Shown: positions 45,041 through 56,472, numbered from the stretch's first letter. The stretch: DNA of 64,000 bases from Solenopsis invicta (GCF_016802725.1 NC_052679.1:3286001-3350000); one strand, 5' to 3'. The notes: generated by a model not told the origin, from the letters alone. Program-made: numbers and translations.

Positions 45041-45490
45041 CGTTAGAAAACATCATTATTGTGACATACTCTCTAAATCGGAATCATGCAAATTTTACTG
45101 ATTTATGTATTATATTTATAATCATAATCATCAGTAACTATTCACTGTTTTTCAGTGATTCTGATTAAGAGAAGGGGACACGCTCTTATTGAAAGACATT
45201 GCATCGCTGATTATTACTTTCTAATCCGAGTCAGTGGAATATTACTGATTTGCACTACTATACTTGTAACTGTGGTCATCAGTGATTACTCATTATGTTT
45301 TACTGATTTCGATTAAGAGGGTACTTTCACTGACCGAATCAGTGTATTGTCACTGATGAAAGACAGTGCTTACATCACTGATTGATATCGCTATGACTAT
45401 AACACTGAAACCAAACTATTCACTGTCTTTCAAGTGATGTTACACAGATTCTGATTTACGTTCACCATAATGACACATGTTTTTCTAACA
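45041..45490. mobile_element. Inverted-repeat element F with internal direct repeats, 450 bp
   Basis: The terminal inverted repeats are CGTTAGAAAACATCATTATT on the left and, reverse-complemented, TGTTAGAAAAACATGTGTCA on the right. They continue through GTGA and AAATC-GAATC on both sides for about 45 bp. The interior holds two direct copies of a 90-bp block (about 45085-45176 and 45230-45321) sharing TTTTACTGATT or ATATTACTGATT, CATCAGT and GATTAAGAG. CACTGA/TCAGTG occurs more than ten times. No coding frame and no other copy in this window. It has MITE-like architecture; the superfamily is unknown. Confidence 0.75.
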
Positions 45491-48400
45491 TAAAATACTA
45501 GGTTTAAAATAACATTGTAACATAAATACCTTGTATTTTGGCAAAATTCTTATCTGCATAAGTCTCGTTTGACAATTGGGGTGTAGTAAGTCACAAAAAA
45601 TTGATCAAGCATGTAATTGAATTATTTTCCTTACATTCGACTGTGATTGGTCAATTTCTTACGATTTAAGACACTGCTATTGTTGCTCGAGACTAAAGCT
45701 GCAATTTTACAAATTAAGTTTTAGATAAAGTATATAATATTCTAATTGCTAAAGCATATAAATCCATCGACTCTGCATTTATCTATTTTAACATACACGT
45801 ATCAGTGTTACCTTTTTGCTATATTGCATTACCTAATTTTTCTACGTTTATTATATAAATTTATATCCAAGCGTGCAATTTGATTGGATAAGAGATGATG
45901 ACCGATTTGAGAGGAGCCGGTTAGAGGAAACGGGCATTCACCATAATTCGATGGCTCCGAGGGTGCTGGCTAGCTCGTAATGTCGGCGCCTAAATTTCTG
46001 AAGGGGATCCCTGACTGATGATGAGACTAGCCGGCCGTGAAGATAGGCGCGCTCACACATAAATAACGTCCGCGTGGCGAAGTCGCGTTGGAATGCACAC
46101 CGTGCAACACGGTGCGTACGTTGGTGCGTGTACGTGTGTGAAAGAAATGGTAACACACGCACGCAGGCGTACGGTTTTCCGGCCTGGGACTCTAGTCACG
46201 TATCTCGTACCTGGCTTCCGGGAACCACCCGGAGTCAGCTCCTTTTTCCCCGATGGGTACGCGTGCACTCGAGCACGCGTCGTGCGTGTGTCTTAATAGG
46301 ATTTCGAATGTGCGTACGCATGCGATTGACTCGCTCTCGCGTTACGAGAGAAAAAAAGCGACAGGTGGTGGGTACGCCTGCCCAAACAACGCGCCGTCGG
46401 GTTGCTGGTGCCCAGCGAGAATATCTTAACCGCTGCTCGCGAATTCAATCTCGCCGATCTCGTACCAGTCTCGTAAAATTCGATGGCTCGGAACGAGAAC
46501 GGGTGGAAAGGGGGGGTAGGAGACGAGGGGGGAACCGCAACTCGTGGATGATCGCGGTCCTGAGATATTCATACCGCGAGATACATTGTGCGGCGGTCGA
46601 GAAGATCGGCTCCTTTGAGTCGTAACCTTCTCTCGTTCCGGGCCATCGAATCGCGCTTTCGAGATGTAATAACGTACACGTACAACGGCCACTAACGGCC
46701 GCCACTCTTCTCGGCTAATGCGCGCGATGTGTACCAATGGCGCTCGGCGGCTTAATGGAATTCCATGTTCCATAAAACCGTGAAATTGATACTAAAAGGC
46801 AAATATGTACATACTGTAAACGCTTTCGACTGGAAGACGAGTATCGCATTATGTATATTGCGTGGCGTCGGCTGGCCTCGCGCCGGGAATCACCTGGAAC
46901 GCCTCGCGGACCGCGCGTGTGTCTCTTAAATATCTCTCTACGCCCCGCGCCGGCCGGGGGGATTTTAATGGGACTTTATGCGTCGTAAAACGACGCAATC
47001 GACGTTGGGCTGGAACCGTGGGTTCGGTCTTAAAAACGGGATGAATCGGACTTTGGCGACGAGCGTCCTGCTTCCGCCGAAATGTACGAGCTTATATCTC
47101 TCCCCGCTACCATTTCTTCTTGGGGAAGGTTTAATGAGACAATCATTCCTGCATCAAAGTCTTTTATTTTTGGCATTAACCCTTAATACATGGAAATCCT
47201 TCTGAAATTTCAATCGCTCGCTGTGCGAAGACGAAATGAGAACAAATGTGCAGGCTAGGCGGAAAAAAATGTTTCAAGTCTTCCCTATCGATCGCTATGG
47301 TTGACCAACTTCATTGCTCAACTAAAATAAAATGGCACGAAAGTAAAGTTTTTTTTTCCCCTCCCTGAGAGAGTCTCTCAGATCCCATTGCGTGTTTAAG
47401 GGTTAAATGTACACATATACATACGTGTGTTAAAAACATATAATACTGTAATGTAATACAAATTGTATGAGAAAACAAATAATGAGATACGTAAGTCTTT
47501 CATTCATCATTGCGTACAAACAAATGGCATTTCGAAGCTTTGTCCAACATCATTGGAAACTCCTGTGATGCCTACTACTCTTTATCTAGATTACAACGTA
47601 TCGACGTGCGTGCTGCTTAATGGAATGTCATGTACTATGAAGCGACAAAGTCGATACTAATAGGTAAATGCGTCCACAGTCACTCCAGGGGATCTGCAGA
47701 ACGAACGTCGAACGCGCGTTCCCTCTTTGAAAGCGGCTACCTGCAATACGTGAATCCTTAAGCACTTGTATCGTGCAGTTTTCATGGAATTTCTTGCTTC
47801 GCGAAACAGCGAAACAGAGTAATAATGGTCGCGATACGATAATGTATTCCATGTCTATATGACGTGTTACGTTTAAATTCGCAATTTAATGACGCTCCCG
47901 CTCTCTCGCACACGCGGATCTCTCGCGCGCCGCTTTTAAATACCGCGGAAGCGCCGAATTGGACATTATTTTCCTGCGGAGGTTCCCGACATAAATCGAC
48001 GCAACGTTACGGCACGTCATTTTTATCTGCTCAAGAGCGGAGCGGCGCGGCGGCGAGAGCGCCTCTTACCGCATAAAACAAAGCGGAATAACGCGCGAGC
48101 CAAGGCGCATTATCGAGGCAGATGCCGGGGATTCCGCTGTACAATTCGCGAGCCGGAGAGGGCAACATCGATATTCTTGACGGCGAGAGAGAGAGAGAAA
48201 GCGGACGGCAAGTTGCGCGTAGGTAACCGTAAACACTGTAGACGAGAGATGCGTTTTTAGGTAGGAGAGGGGGGGGGCTGGAGATGAGAAACAGAGAGAA
48301 CAGACAGACTGCGAAGAGAGAGGGGGAGGGGGGGATCGGCGCGAGAGGCCCCTGAAATTCCGACGTCGTCGGCCGCTTCTCGGATTCCTTTGTTTGGTCT

Positions 48401-48604
48401 ACGCTTTGCAAGGGAGAGACGGATAAGAAACGACGTGCTGGAAGGCCAGGAGAGTTTCTCGACTCGTTGTCGGTTGGTGGTCCCCGCCGCGGAGACGAGT
48501 GGTATGCGAGAACCGGTGGTCTCCGACGGTCCCGAGGAGTGGGACTCACGCCGCCAAGAGGGAGTAAAACGGGACCCGACGGAGATCCGACGGGGCCCCG
48601 ACGT
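45491..48604. other. Gene-free stretch with a duplicated 50-bp motif
   Basis: AT-rich to about 45900, then CpG-rich. A duplicated block lies at 46751-46803 and 47616-47668 (separate entry). Overlapping frames at 46053-46773 and 48031-48620 show no domain. The hairpin CACCGTG-CAA-CACGGTG lies near 46098. No exon is supported. Confidence 0.35.
46751..47668. repeat. Diverged direct duplication of a 53-bp block, 865 bp apart
   Basis: Copy 1 (46751-46803) and copy 2 (47616-47668) share CTTAATGGAAT, CATGT, CTA/CATA, AAA and GATACTAA-AGG-AAAT in register, at about 70 percent identity by eye. The flanks do not align clearly. Function is unknown; it could be an old repeat or a duplicated regulatory block. 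Confidence 0.5.
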
Positions 48605-49685
48605 CGGAGATATTGAGTAGAGTGGGGCGTCGCGTTGAAACCGTGGGGGTCTTGTGAATGAATCTACCTGACTCTCCCCTTCTCTCTCTCTCCCTCTTAC
48701 TTCTCCTACTCTTCCTCCGACCGCAGCGAGACGACGCGGCGCTTTTGGTGAGCACTCCGATTTCAAACTGGAATTCTTTCGCCTCTTCTCCCCCTCGTTC
48801 GACCTCTCTCTTTCTCGCTCTCTCTCTCTCTCTTTCTGTCTTTCTTAGCCTAGCGTTCTCCTCTTCATCGCAGCTTTCTTTCCGCCCGACTCTCCTTTTT
48901 CTCCCTTTCCTTCATTCCATCGCCTCCTCAGGCGCTTCTCGGTTTTGCGTTCACCAGGATGATCGAAGATGGGTCACGGAGATGAGACAAACTGCCCGCG
49001 TGGGAAGACCGTGCGAATCTTTGGCACGCTACACGTTTTTGTTGTGTACCCAACGTAACAATATTTTCTCATCATCTGGTCGCAGCGATCATCAACGAAC
49101 GTTTCATCTTAGGGTGCCATCGCTGCTTTTGCCCAATGACGCGACCGCGACTCGTCGATTTCCATCTGCACGTCGCGGCGTCGGTCCATTTGCGCAAAAT
49201 CTCCAAGTTTGAAAATTTCACCTTTCACTCTCTCACGAATTATACTACCTTATATCGCGGGAACTCGTATTTCTGCGTGTTATACCCACAGTGCGATTCT
49301 CACGCGAAGCATTATTGACTTTTTTCTCGTGCTGTGAAACGGTCCACTCTTCCTAACTAAAAAGGTGAAGTTGAGTAGGAGTGCCCTCCTCGGATTTAAT
49401 ACGGTGATCTTCTGAATGAATATACCTGCCTGTGCGCCCTCCGTGCGTTTCTCGTTTGCTTCCTTTTTGCCCCACCGCCGGTCCTCGCAGCACGGCGGCT
49501 CTTTTGGCGCTCCTATTTCAGACACCGGCATCCTCTTCTATCCGCTCGCTTTGCTTTTCCTCCTGTCGTTTTTTCTAGCAAGTATCGGACTTCTCGGTAT
49601 TCCGTTGTGAAGACGATCAAGGGCAAGGGTTCTGGCCGAGAAGTCCGCGTGGGCAGGGTCAGTACGAACGTGTGAACGCAGCCAG
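48605..49685. repeat. Old tandem duplication, two units about 745 bp apart
   Basis: Unit 1 (about 48605-49030) and unit 2 (about 49360-49685) share ordered landmarks. TTGAGTAGAGTG/TTGAGTAGGAGTG is followed by GTGAATGAATCTACCTG/CTGAATGAATATACCTG. Next come GCGCTTTTGG/GCTCTTTTGG, CCGATTTCAAACTGG/CCTATTTCAGACACCGG, CTTCTCGGTTTTGCGTT/CTTCTCGGTATTCCGTT and CCGCGTGGGAAG/CCGCGTGGGCAG. Identity is perhaps 60-70 percent and unit 1 is longer through CT-rich expansion (for example 48805-48836). On the minus strand both units keep an aligned open segment. Whether it is coding is unresolved. Confidence 0.6.
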
Positions 49686-52483
49686 AGGCAGATCACAGAA
49701 AGCACCTGTTGGTTGATAAACCGTCTCTCGCTTCGCCTCGTAAATTTCTCAACGATGAGCGCGAGACGTTGTATATTATTGTATACGCGACATACGTATA
49801 CATGCTGTCCCAAAACGCATGCTCTTCATTTTAATAATATGTTTTTTAACGAGTACGAAATTCTCCTCTTTCCTCAAAATAATTTTAAATTATCTTGCGC
49901 AACGTGCAAATATTTTCACCATTAAATTTCGATTTGATACAGTATTTTAAAAATGTAAAGCTTATTCGAACTTCATGTACATATGATAATTGTAAAGTTA
50001 CAAATAATTATATATATTCATACAAAAAGATTTATTAAGACATTTAATTGCGGTTAGATAATACGAAGTATTTTACGAAATATTATCTAAAAGAATCTCT
50101 CTGTTATAATTAAGGATTAAATTTTATGAGATAGATCTACCAAAGATTTATTAAGACGTTTAATTAAATTTATATTACAAAGTATTATCCAAAAAAAATC
50201 TGTTATTATAATTAAGAATAAATATTATGAAATATTCTGTAAAAACATTATTCACATAAATTTCCATGCGAGTTGATTTCCAGTCTCTTTAGCCTGTCAT
50301 GTCTCATCCATGACTATACGATGTTTAGAATAGTCCATTACCTCTTTTTCTTTCCTCAACGGATATAACCGTGCTAGGTCATAAACTATCTGTATGATAA
50401 ATTTTTAGGTATGGATCCACTTTTGATTTCTTGCGTGAGAACGAGTTCTGGATCCATTTGGCGAGCTCCCCCCGCGGCGCCTCTCTTTTCTTTTGGCCGC
50501 GCTCGACGGCGCTCGACGGCGCTCGACCTAATCTCCATTTTCCCAGTGTTACCGGCGGTGTCCCTTTCGAAATCGTGAATTATGGACTGGCACGTAAAGC
50601 CCGTGTGTACACGCGGGCGAACCTAACTAAATGGTAATCGACGACGATTTATCTTCGGCCTCGGTCGCGCCTACCCGTTCCACTCGGGTATTTCCATGTC
50701 AGTGTTCGATCTGTGTAAGAGGCACCTGCCACTTGTTGAACCGCTGGAAAACGGAGGAGCATTTAGCCGGTAATGGAGAAAAATCGGAAAGTCGACTCGG
50801 GGACGAGCAGCTGTCGCATAATCCCGAAGTCAAGGATTTCGCTTCGATGAACAGATAAGCGGACACCCGTGAAGCGTGTGGCAATAGTATCGCGTTCAAA
50901 GCTTCAAATTGCGTTCAAAGCTTCAAATGATTCTCGCTTCTGATCTCTGATATTAGGGAGCCGAATATAGAGGATGTCTTCGCGACACCTAGTTGTCCGA
51001 TTGAACCATAATGATCATTCGCACTGTTCGCAACCTTCGTTCGATCTCCGCGAATTCCAATTTAATCATAGTCACCTCACCTCCTCATCTAGAGACCTCT
51101 CCCCTCGGTTCCCAATCGATACGTCTTTCTTTCGCGGACACCACTGCGAGAATGACTGCCGGAACTTTCGTTGCAAAGTATTCTAACGATCCCTCTTCCG
51201 CGAGAGAAGTCCGGGGGGACACCCTATTAAACAAACTTTTGAGTCTTATTAAAATTTTCCGACCGACGCCAGGCGTCTTGCATCTACCTGGCGATGGCAA
51301 CTCGTCGTCCAAGAACTCCGGACGTTTAATTCTCGATAATTGCTACCACGGTCACGGACTCTGCGGGGCTCGACTTCAAATTACTGCGACTTCGTGCTTG
51401 CATCCTGCACACCATCGTCACCGCCCTGCTCGTCAGACACTTTCTCAAAGGGTTTCCGTGCTGTCCGTACCCACGGCGACGCGTCCCGTTAAGCCTTGTT
51501 CGCAACTGCGTTTACAGTAAACGTGGCAGAATATATAAAACTGCCTTCTTTACTCGAAGCCGGAAAATTTATGGGCGGTTTATGCTCGGGCCTTGAGAAA
51601 TATTGTTTCTTCCACTTGAATATGTTAGTGGTGAAAAGAAAGAGAGAGAGAGAGAGAAAAAAGAGGGTGAGGTGAAGAGTCGAAGAGCCTCTGAGGAACT
51701 TGAAAAATTGCGTACGAGCGAACTCGTTCTTCCGTTACGCTATATCGCGGAACGAGGAGGAAGAGTCGTTATTACGGGGATTCAATGGACCCCTCGAAAC
51801 TGTCGCCCTTTTTTTCCCGTCGACCGCCTCCTAGAGAGCATCGTCTTTTACTCCGGGAAAATGTGGCGCGCGCAAGGAAAAAATGACGCGGATGAACGCC
51901 CGATTCGTTCACTCGTAAACTCGTTTTCCCGAATAATTCGTCACGAGATGTAACGCGCGCTGAAATTACCGAATCGTTGACGTGCTTATGCGGAAAATGT
52001 CTTTATTCCGGGGATAAACGACGGACGAATTTACGAGAGAGGAAACTAGTTAAAATAATTTTATTATTCTCTTTCTTTCCCATGTTCTCTCTTTTTTGTC
52101 ATTTAATAATACTTATTTAATAACTAAATTAAAATTGTTGATTTTTCGAAGCCTGCACATGAAATTTAATATCGTAATGACATATAGTATTACATACAAA
52201 AATGCAATTAAGCGAGTTTTTAATATATTTAAGTATATTTTAGATATTTTAACCATAATTAAAAATATTATGGAAATTATAGAATAGTGTAACATCGCAT
52301 TTGTGCTTGTGATTATCCTAAACACGTATTCTATTTTGTTATTCATTGATTTTTATAATATATTAGTGATAAAAACATTTATATTAATATATTTTTATAA
52401 TATATCAATATCTATATAAATAATAAGGATATTGATTTTCATTGCTCAATTTATTATTTTTTTATTTTTTATGTATGAATGCA
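49686..52483. other. Gene-free stretch with small tandem duplications
   Basis: AT-rich 49860-50290 with a 116-bp tandem duplication, CpG-rich 50420-52030, then AT-rich. A 10-bp unit GCTCGACGGC is repeated at 50501-50528. A 19-bp unit (GCGTTCAAAGCTTCAAATT) is duplicated at 50892-50928. (AG)n lies at 51640-51657. A 169-codon plus-strand frame at 51011-51520 has mixed composition but no recognised domain or splice context. No exon is supported. Confidence 0.35.
50026..50241. repeat. Tandem duplication, 116-bp period, AT-rich
   Basis: AAAGATTTATTAAGACATTTAATT at 50026 and AAAGATTTATTAAGACGTTTAATT at 50142 start two units. Both continue through CGAAGTATTTTA/CAAAGTATTATCC, TCTGTTAT and TATAATTAAG and end in ATTTTATGA/AATATTATGA. 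Confidence 0.75.
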
Positions 52484-52699
52484 TACACTAAAAAGAAATT
52501 GTTAAATTTTGCTAAATATTTGTTTGAATAGTTACAATGAATATTTACTAAATATAAATAAATATTTATTTAGTATAAGAACAATTAATTTAATTATCAT
52601 TTTTTTATTTAGTAAATATTTATGTACCATAAGTAAATATTTCATTGTAATTATTCAAACAAATATTTATTAAAATTTATTATTTTTTTCTCTCATTAT
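52484..52699 (+). mobile_element. Family B short inverted-repeat element, copy 2
   Basis: It starts TA-CACTAAAAAGAAATTG and shares AATATTTGTTTGAA, AAGAACAATTAATTTAATT, TTTATGTACCATAAGTAAAT and AACAAATATTTATT with copy 1 at 3038-3211. It has an extra 35 bp or so in the left half. The interior is palindromic (AAATATTTGTTTGAATAGTTACAATGAAT faces TTCATTGTAATTATTCAAAC...). The right terminus is eroded. It is noncoding. Confidence 0.65.
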
Positions 52700-54682
52700 A
52701 TATTATATCAATTAACGAATATTACTAAATTGATTATTAATTGCAAATTATGTTACATACATGCAAATTATTGCATTTTTAAAAATTTGTATTTAAAAAT
52801 TTAAAATAAATTATTCTTTTTAAGAATTTTATTAAATCTATATATTTATTTAAAGAAACATATTTATGAAAATATCAAATTATTATTACATATATTTTAT
52901 TTTTTTTTTACATCTAGAGAGAAAACAAATTGTGTGATTTTAATACATCAAGAAAATATGAATACGAAAATGAGAATACGTATATTAGTCGTCATATTAT
53001 TTGCGTTAATTAATTTTTATTTTATAAAATAATTATACATGTGTTTAATTTATTAATATCATGTAATGTCACACGTTTTCAAATTTGTCAAACAGAAAGT
53101 AATATTTATTTTTTAATTAAATGTAACAAAGATAAACTTTATTCAAATTTAGATTTAATATTAATCCTTGACATTTCTACATTAGTGGATGTGAAATCCC
53201 AAGAGCTCTTGCTTTTTGTATTTTTATTTCGGAAAGGAGCAACTGTTATTCAAAAATTTTCATAATTATTCAACTTTTTATAGAAAAAGACTTGAATAAT
53301 TTACACATTAGTTTACGCATGGGTAACAATTAATTTTTCCCATAATATAACATTACATACAGATTTATTAAAAGATACTAACACACATCTCTTATCTAAC
53401 AACATAGATTATTTCCTCCGCACGTTTCCGCATTAGGAGTCCGCAGAACAAAGCGCAAAACGTGATAATAGTCCTTTCACCGAGGCTGATACGAAATACA
53501 AGATACACCAGGTATTCGGCGTCTTATCTGCTTCAATAACACATAAAATATTTCGTAACGGCTAGCGCGCGACGTTCGATGTTTGTTATTGTACGGCGTA
53601 TAGCACGCCGTGTTTATCAAGGCTGCTTTGCTGTTATCATTTGCTCGACTTGACTCGAGGCGCGTGCCCCTGCCCTGTGTCGTCACATTATCCTTTGCGA
53701 CGCGGTCACGGCAACTATCGCAGAGGAGCGCGATGCACACAATCGTTCTCTACGAACAATTGGACATCGTTAGATCAATTCATTTCCACCGACTGGACAA
53801 TATCCTTTAGCTTATCGGATCGAAGATAACCGCGATTGTTCGCTGAAGTAGGTATTTTCGCGTACTCGTTTCGTGTAGAACGATGGAAGAGACGGGCGTA
53901 GTTTAACATATGTGAGATGAATGCGAATTGTCCTGCATTGTACTTTGAGGTTTTCGTAAAATCGACGCGAGCGGAATTAGGGTAACGGAAAAATTGAAAT
54001 AAAAATTTAATAAAAATATTTATTAAAAAAAAATGTATCTATAAAAATATTATTTGCTTTTTTTGTATTTGCTACACAAAATACTTATCAAATGGTATTT
54101 TTTATAGATATCCTTTAAATAAATATAATATTTCTATCATCCTTTAAATAAATATTTCTGTTATTATTTTCTATTTTAATTGTTTTCTCTAATGCTGTAA
54201 TAGAATAGATAACATGCGACGACGCGACATTTTAGCACATTTTCGGATAGTCTATTTAGTGTTGTGAAGGAGGGGAGAGGCCGGAAACAGATTTCGAGAA
54301 AGAATAGAAAAGAATGTGAAAGAAAAATCTTTTTTTTCTTGGAAGAGAACTCGTAAAGGAAAAAAAAATGTTTTTCTCTTCCTAAAAGATATCATATTAC
54401 TAACAATATATTGACAGTATCTCTCAAAAAATGTCTTTAAGAGAAACTTGACTTTTTTGAAGACATTGATTATGAATTCTTTGCATTCAAAAATAATGTT
54501 TTGCTGATGTAAATAGATTTCCAGATGTCACAATAATAAAAATTTTTATTTTAAATTTTTACTAAAATTTAATGGTATGTAATTAAAAATAATTTATTTT
54601 ATTTAAAAAATTTATATTAAAGAAAACATACAGAAAAATATTTTATGTATATATTTTATTCCTCATTTATTGATACAAATAA
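52700..54682. other. Gene-free AT-rich stretch with a CpG-rich island
   Basis: AT-rich except for 53400-53960, which is CpG-rich and contains frames on both strands (53477-53829) without recognisable domains. Purine/T-rich 54280-54400 precedes AT-rich DNA. A short hairpin CGGCGT/ACGCCG lies near 53595-53611. A 74-codon frame at 53041-53265 in AT-rich DNA is not convincing. Confidence 0.35.
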
Positions 54683-55253
54683 ATGTTTCATATTTAAAGA
54701 AATGTTGCGTTTTTTTAGTTATTAATAAAAATAAGAAACAATATAGTTCAAAATTACATTTTCCTAAAATAGTTTTTTTTCCAAAATAAAAATTATAAAA
54801 TGAATTTTATAAAATAACTTTGTAAGAGATATTGTTGTATTATTTCTACCTGGATAATTTAAAACAAAGACTTTTAAAAATAGTTAACAGCAAAATAAGT
54901 AAAAAAACCTATTTAAAATATGTTTTTTCCAGTATCGCGTTTTTTCCTAGGAAAAAAACCATACATGTTTTATATTTAAAGAAATGTTGCATTTTTTAGC
55001 TATTAATAAAAATAAGAAACGATATAGTTCAAAATTACATTTTCCTAAAATAGTTTTTTTTTTTTTTTTTTCAAAATAAAAATTATAAAATGAATTTTAT
55101 AAAATAACTTTGTAAGAGATATTGTTGTATTATTTCTACATGGATAATTTAAAACAAAGATTTTTAAAAATAATTTAGAGCAAAATAAGTAAAAAAAAAA
55201 CTTATTTGAAATACGTTTTTTCCAGTATCGCGTTCTTTCCTGGGAAAAAAACC
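54683..55253. repeat. Recent tandem duplication, two units of about 280 bp
   Basis: Unit 1 (54683-54960) and unit 2 (54964-55253) are almost identical. Both run from TATTTAAAGAAATGTTGC through AGTTCAAAATTACATTTTCC, AAAATAACTTTGTAAGAG and TACCTGGATAATTT (unit 2: TACATGGATAATTT) to CCAGTATCGCGT. Differences are a few substitutions plus growth of the poly-T (8 to about 17) and poly-A tracts in unit 2. The high identity implies a young event. Unit 2 abuts the CpG-rich promoter-like region that follows. Confidence 0.92.
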
Positions 55254-55607
55254 GAGAATGATGAGTTTCTTTCTCGGCGATTAAATTTCCCGTGAAAATA
55301 ACATTGGTCGCATTTGAATTCGTCTGAAATGCCGCGCGACACAGCGGGGTGAAATTGTCGCACGCGGGTCAGCGCGCGATTGGCAGTCCTGATTGACATT
55401 CGCGCCCGATAGCAGACCGGCCATCTTAGTTCGGAGGAGAAGAAAGAAGAGCACAGCGGATCTCGTGGATTATCCGTGTCGGTGCCTTTCTCGCGTATTT
55501 TCGGCTCGATGAAACCCGTGGGTCGCACGCGATTAGCAGCGGGAGTCTCGTGCAAACTGTCGCGCGATCGTTAGAGTCCGGTCATTAGTGCGCGCGCGTA
55601 ATCAACC
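55254..55607 (+). promoter_or_regulatory. CpG-rich candidate promoter upstream of the predicted first exon
   Basis: Composition switches abruptly from AT-rich to CpG-rich at about 55250 and returns to AT-rich after 55980. The block lies directly upstream of the predicted exon 1. It contains GGCCATCTT (55420), resembling a Pho/YY1-type site, and TCATTAGT (55582), loosely like an insect initiator. No TATA box is obvious. A 117-codon minus-strand frame spans 55202-55555 but looks like stop-poor CpG DNA. Promoter function is inferred from position and composition only. Confidence 0.4.
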
Positions 55608-55912
55608 GTGTTTTCGCGAGTGGCGTACGTGTGTGTATATGTGTGTGTGTGTGTGGTGCAACGTGGCGATCTGAGAGGAGGAGGTGGCCAGGGAACAGGC
55701 ATCGGGCGACGGCGGAGTGACCATGGGGTGAGTTAGTCATCTGTCTATCTCCCACTTGCGAAAATATAGAGCCGTCTCGTATGCGCGACAGTTATTTTTC
55801 GGCAGGTTGATTGTTCGAGCGCCGCTGCTCTAATTGCGATTTACGTATTTGCATTTTGCAGATCAACGCAGTTTCAACACGATTGGCGACTCCACTGCTG
55901 CGCGTCGTGCCG
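55608..55912 (+). CDS. Predicted 5' exons of an unidentified gene (N-terminus only; partial)
   Basis: Exon 1 is proposed to end at 55727, with ATG at 55723 in a strong context (GTGACCATGG) followed by a GTGAGT donor (55728). A 134-bp intron ends TTTGCAG (55861). Exon 2 spans 55862-55912 and is followed by a GTGAGC donor. Joined, the frame is open for 18 codons, MGSTQFQHDWRLHCCASC, then a split codon CG|N. The N-terminal Gly and the Cys-Cys and Cys residues would allow lipid attachment, but that is speculation. I do not recognise the protein. Support comes from the decayed copies of both exons and their splice sites in each arm of the palindrome at 18-22 kb. Downstream exons were not found before 64000, so the gene would continue past the window after an intron longer than 8 kb. 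It could instead be part of an older mobile element carrying the same leader. The start of exon 1 at 55608 is only the start of homology. Confidence 0.45.
55628..55655. repeat. (GT)n microsatellite within predicted exon 1
   Basis: (GT)n interrupted by one ATAT. It falls in the proposed untranslated leader, and the palindrome copies lack it. This accounts for part of the length difference between exon 1 copies. Confidence 0.9.
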
Positions 55913-56472
55913 GTGAGCGAATTAGATTTTATTTCGATTTGATGCGGTAGAAGTCCCCGTGAAAACTGGAGACACGCAGGTTATGTATTTGTACGAAATT
56001 CAGAATATTTATTTACGTGAAATTAAGCAGTAGGTAAAAAAACAGCGGCAATATGTAGACGGTCAGTATTCGGATTGTCGCTCTTTTTTTACCTATTTAT
56101 TAATTTGACACTGCGTATGCACATATAAAGCTTGTATCATATTTTATGAAATTAAATTTTATGAAATAAAAATATATATCTACATTTAGGTGGACATGAA
56201 AGATGTAGATAGGTTATCATTTCTCACGGATTTATTGCTTTAAAACAGGTGAACGAAGGAGACTATTGCCAATGTTCAATATTGATATGTAATACTTAGT
56301 TATCTATCGCTTTATTTTCCTATTTTGAATGCAAAAGTATAGACTATCTTATAAAAAAGATATATTTAGTAGCAACAATATCAGGCGCGAAAAAAAGTTT
56401 TTCATTGCGTTTGATATTTTTACTAATAAATGTAACATTTTTATAAGATATTGTAACAACATGATGTATCGC
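55913..56472. other. Presumed start of a long intron
   Basis: After the exon 2 donor the sequence becomes AT-rich within 70 bases and has no open frame of note. Intron status depends on the exon prediction. Confidence 0.3.

Noticed and set aside
48658..49212. 184-codon Leu/Ser-rich frame resembling a membrane protein
   Set aside because: The hydrophobic stretches are translated TC-rich microsatellite-like DNA (CTC TCT TCC).
51011..51520. 169-codon plus-strand frame
   Set aside because: Composition is mixed, but there is no recognised motif, several overlapping frames and no splice context. Kept only as a note.
55202..55555. 117-codon minus-strand frame over the candidate promoter
   Set aside because: It starts in CpG-rich DNA and runs into the tandem duplication. 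No domain is seen, and the plus-strand exon model explains the region better.
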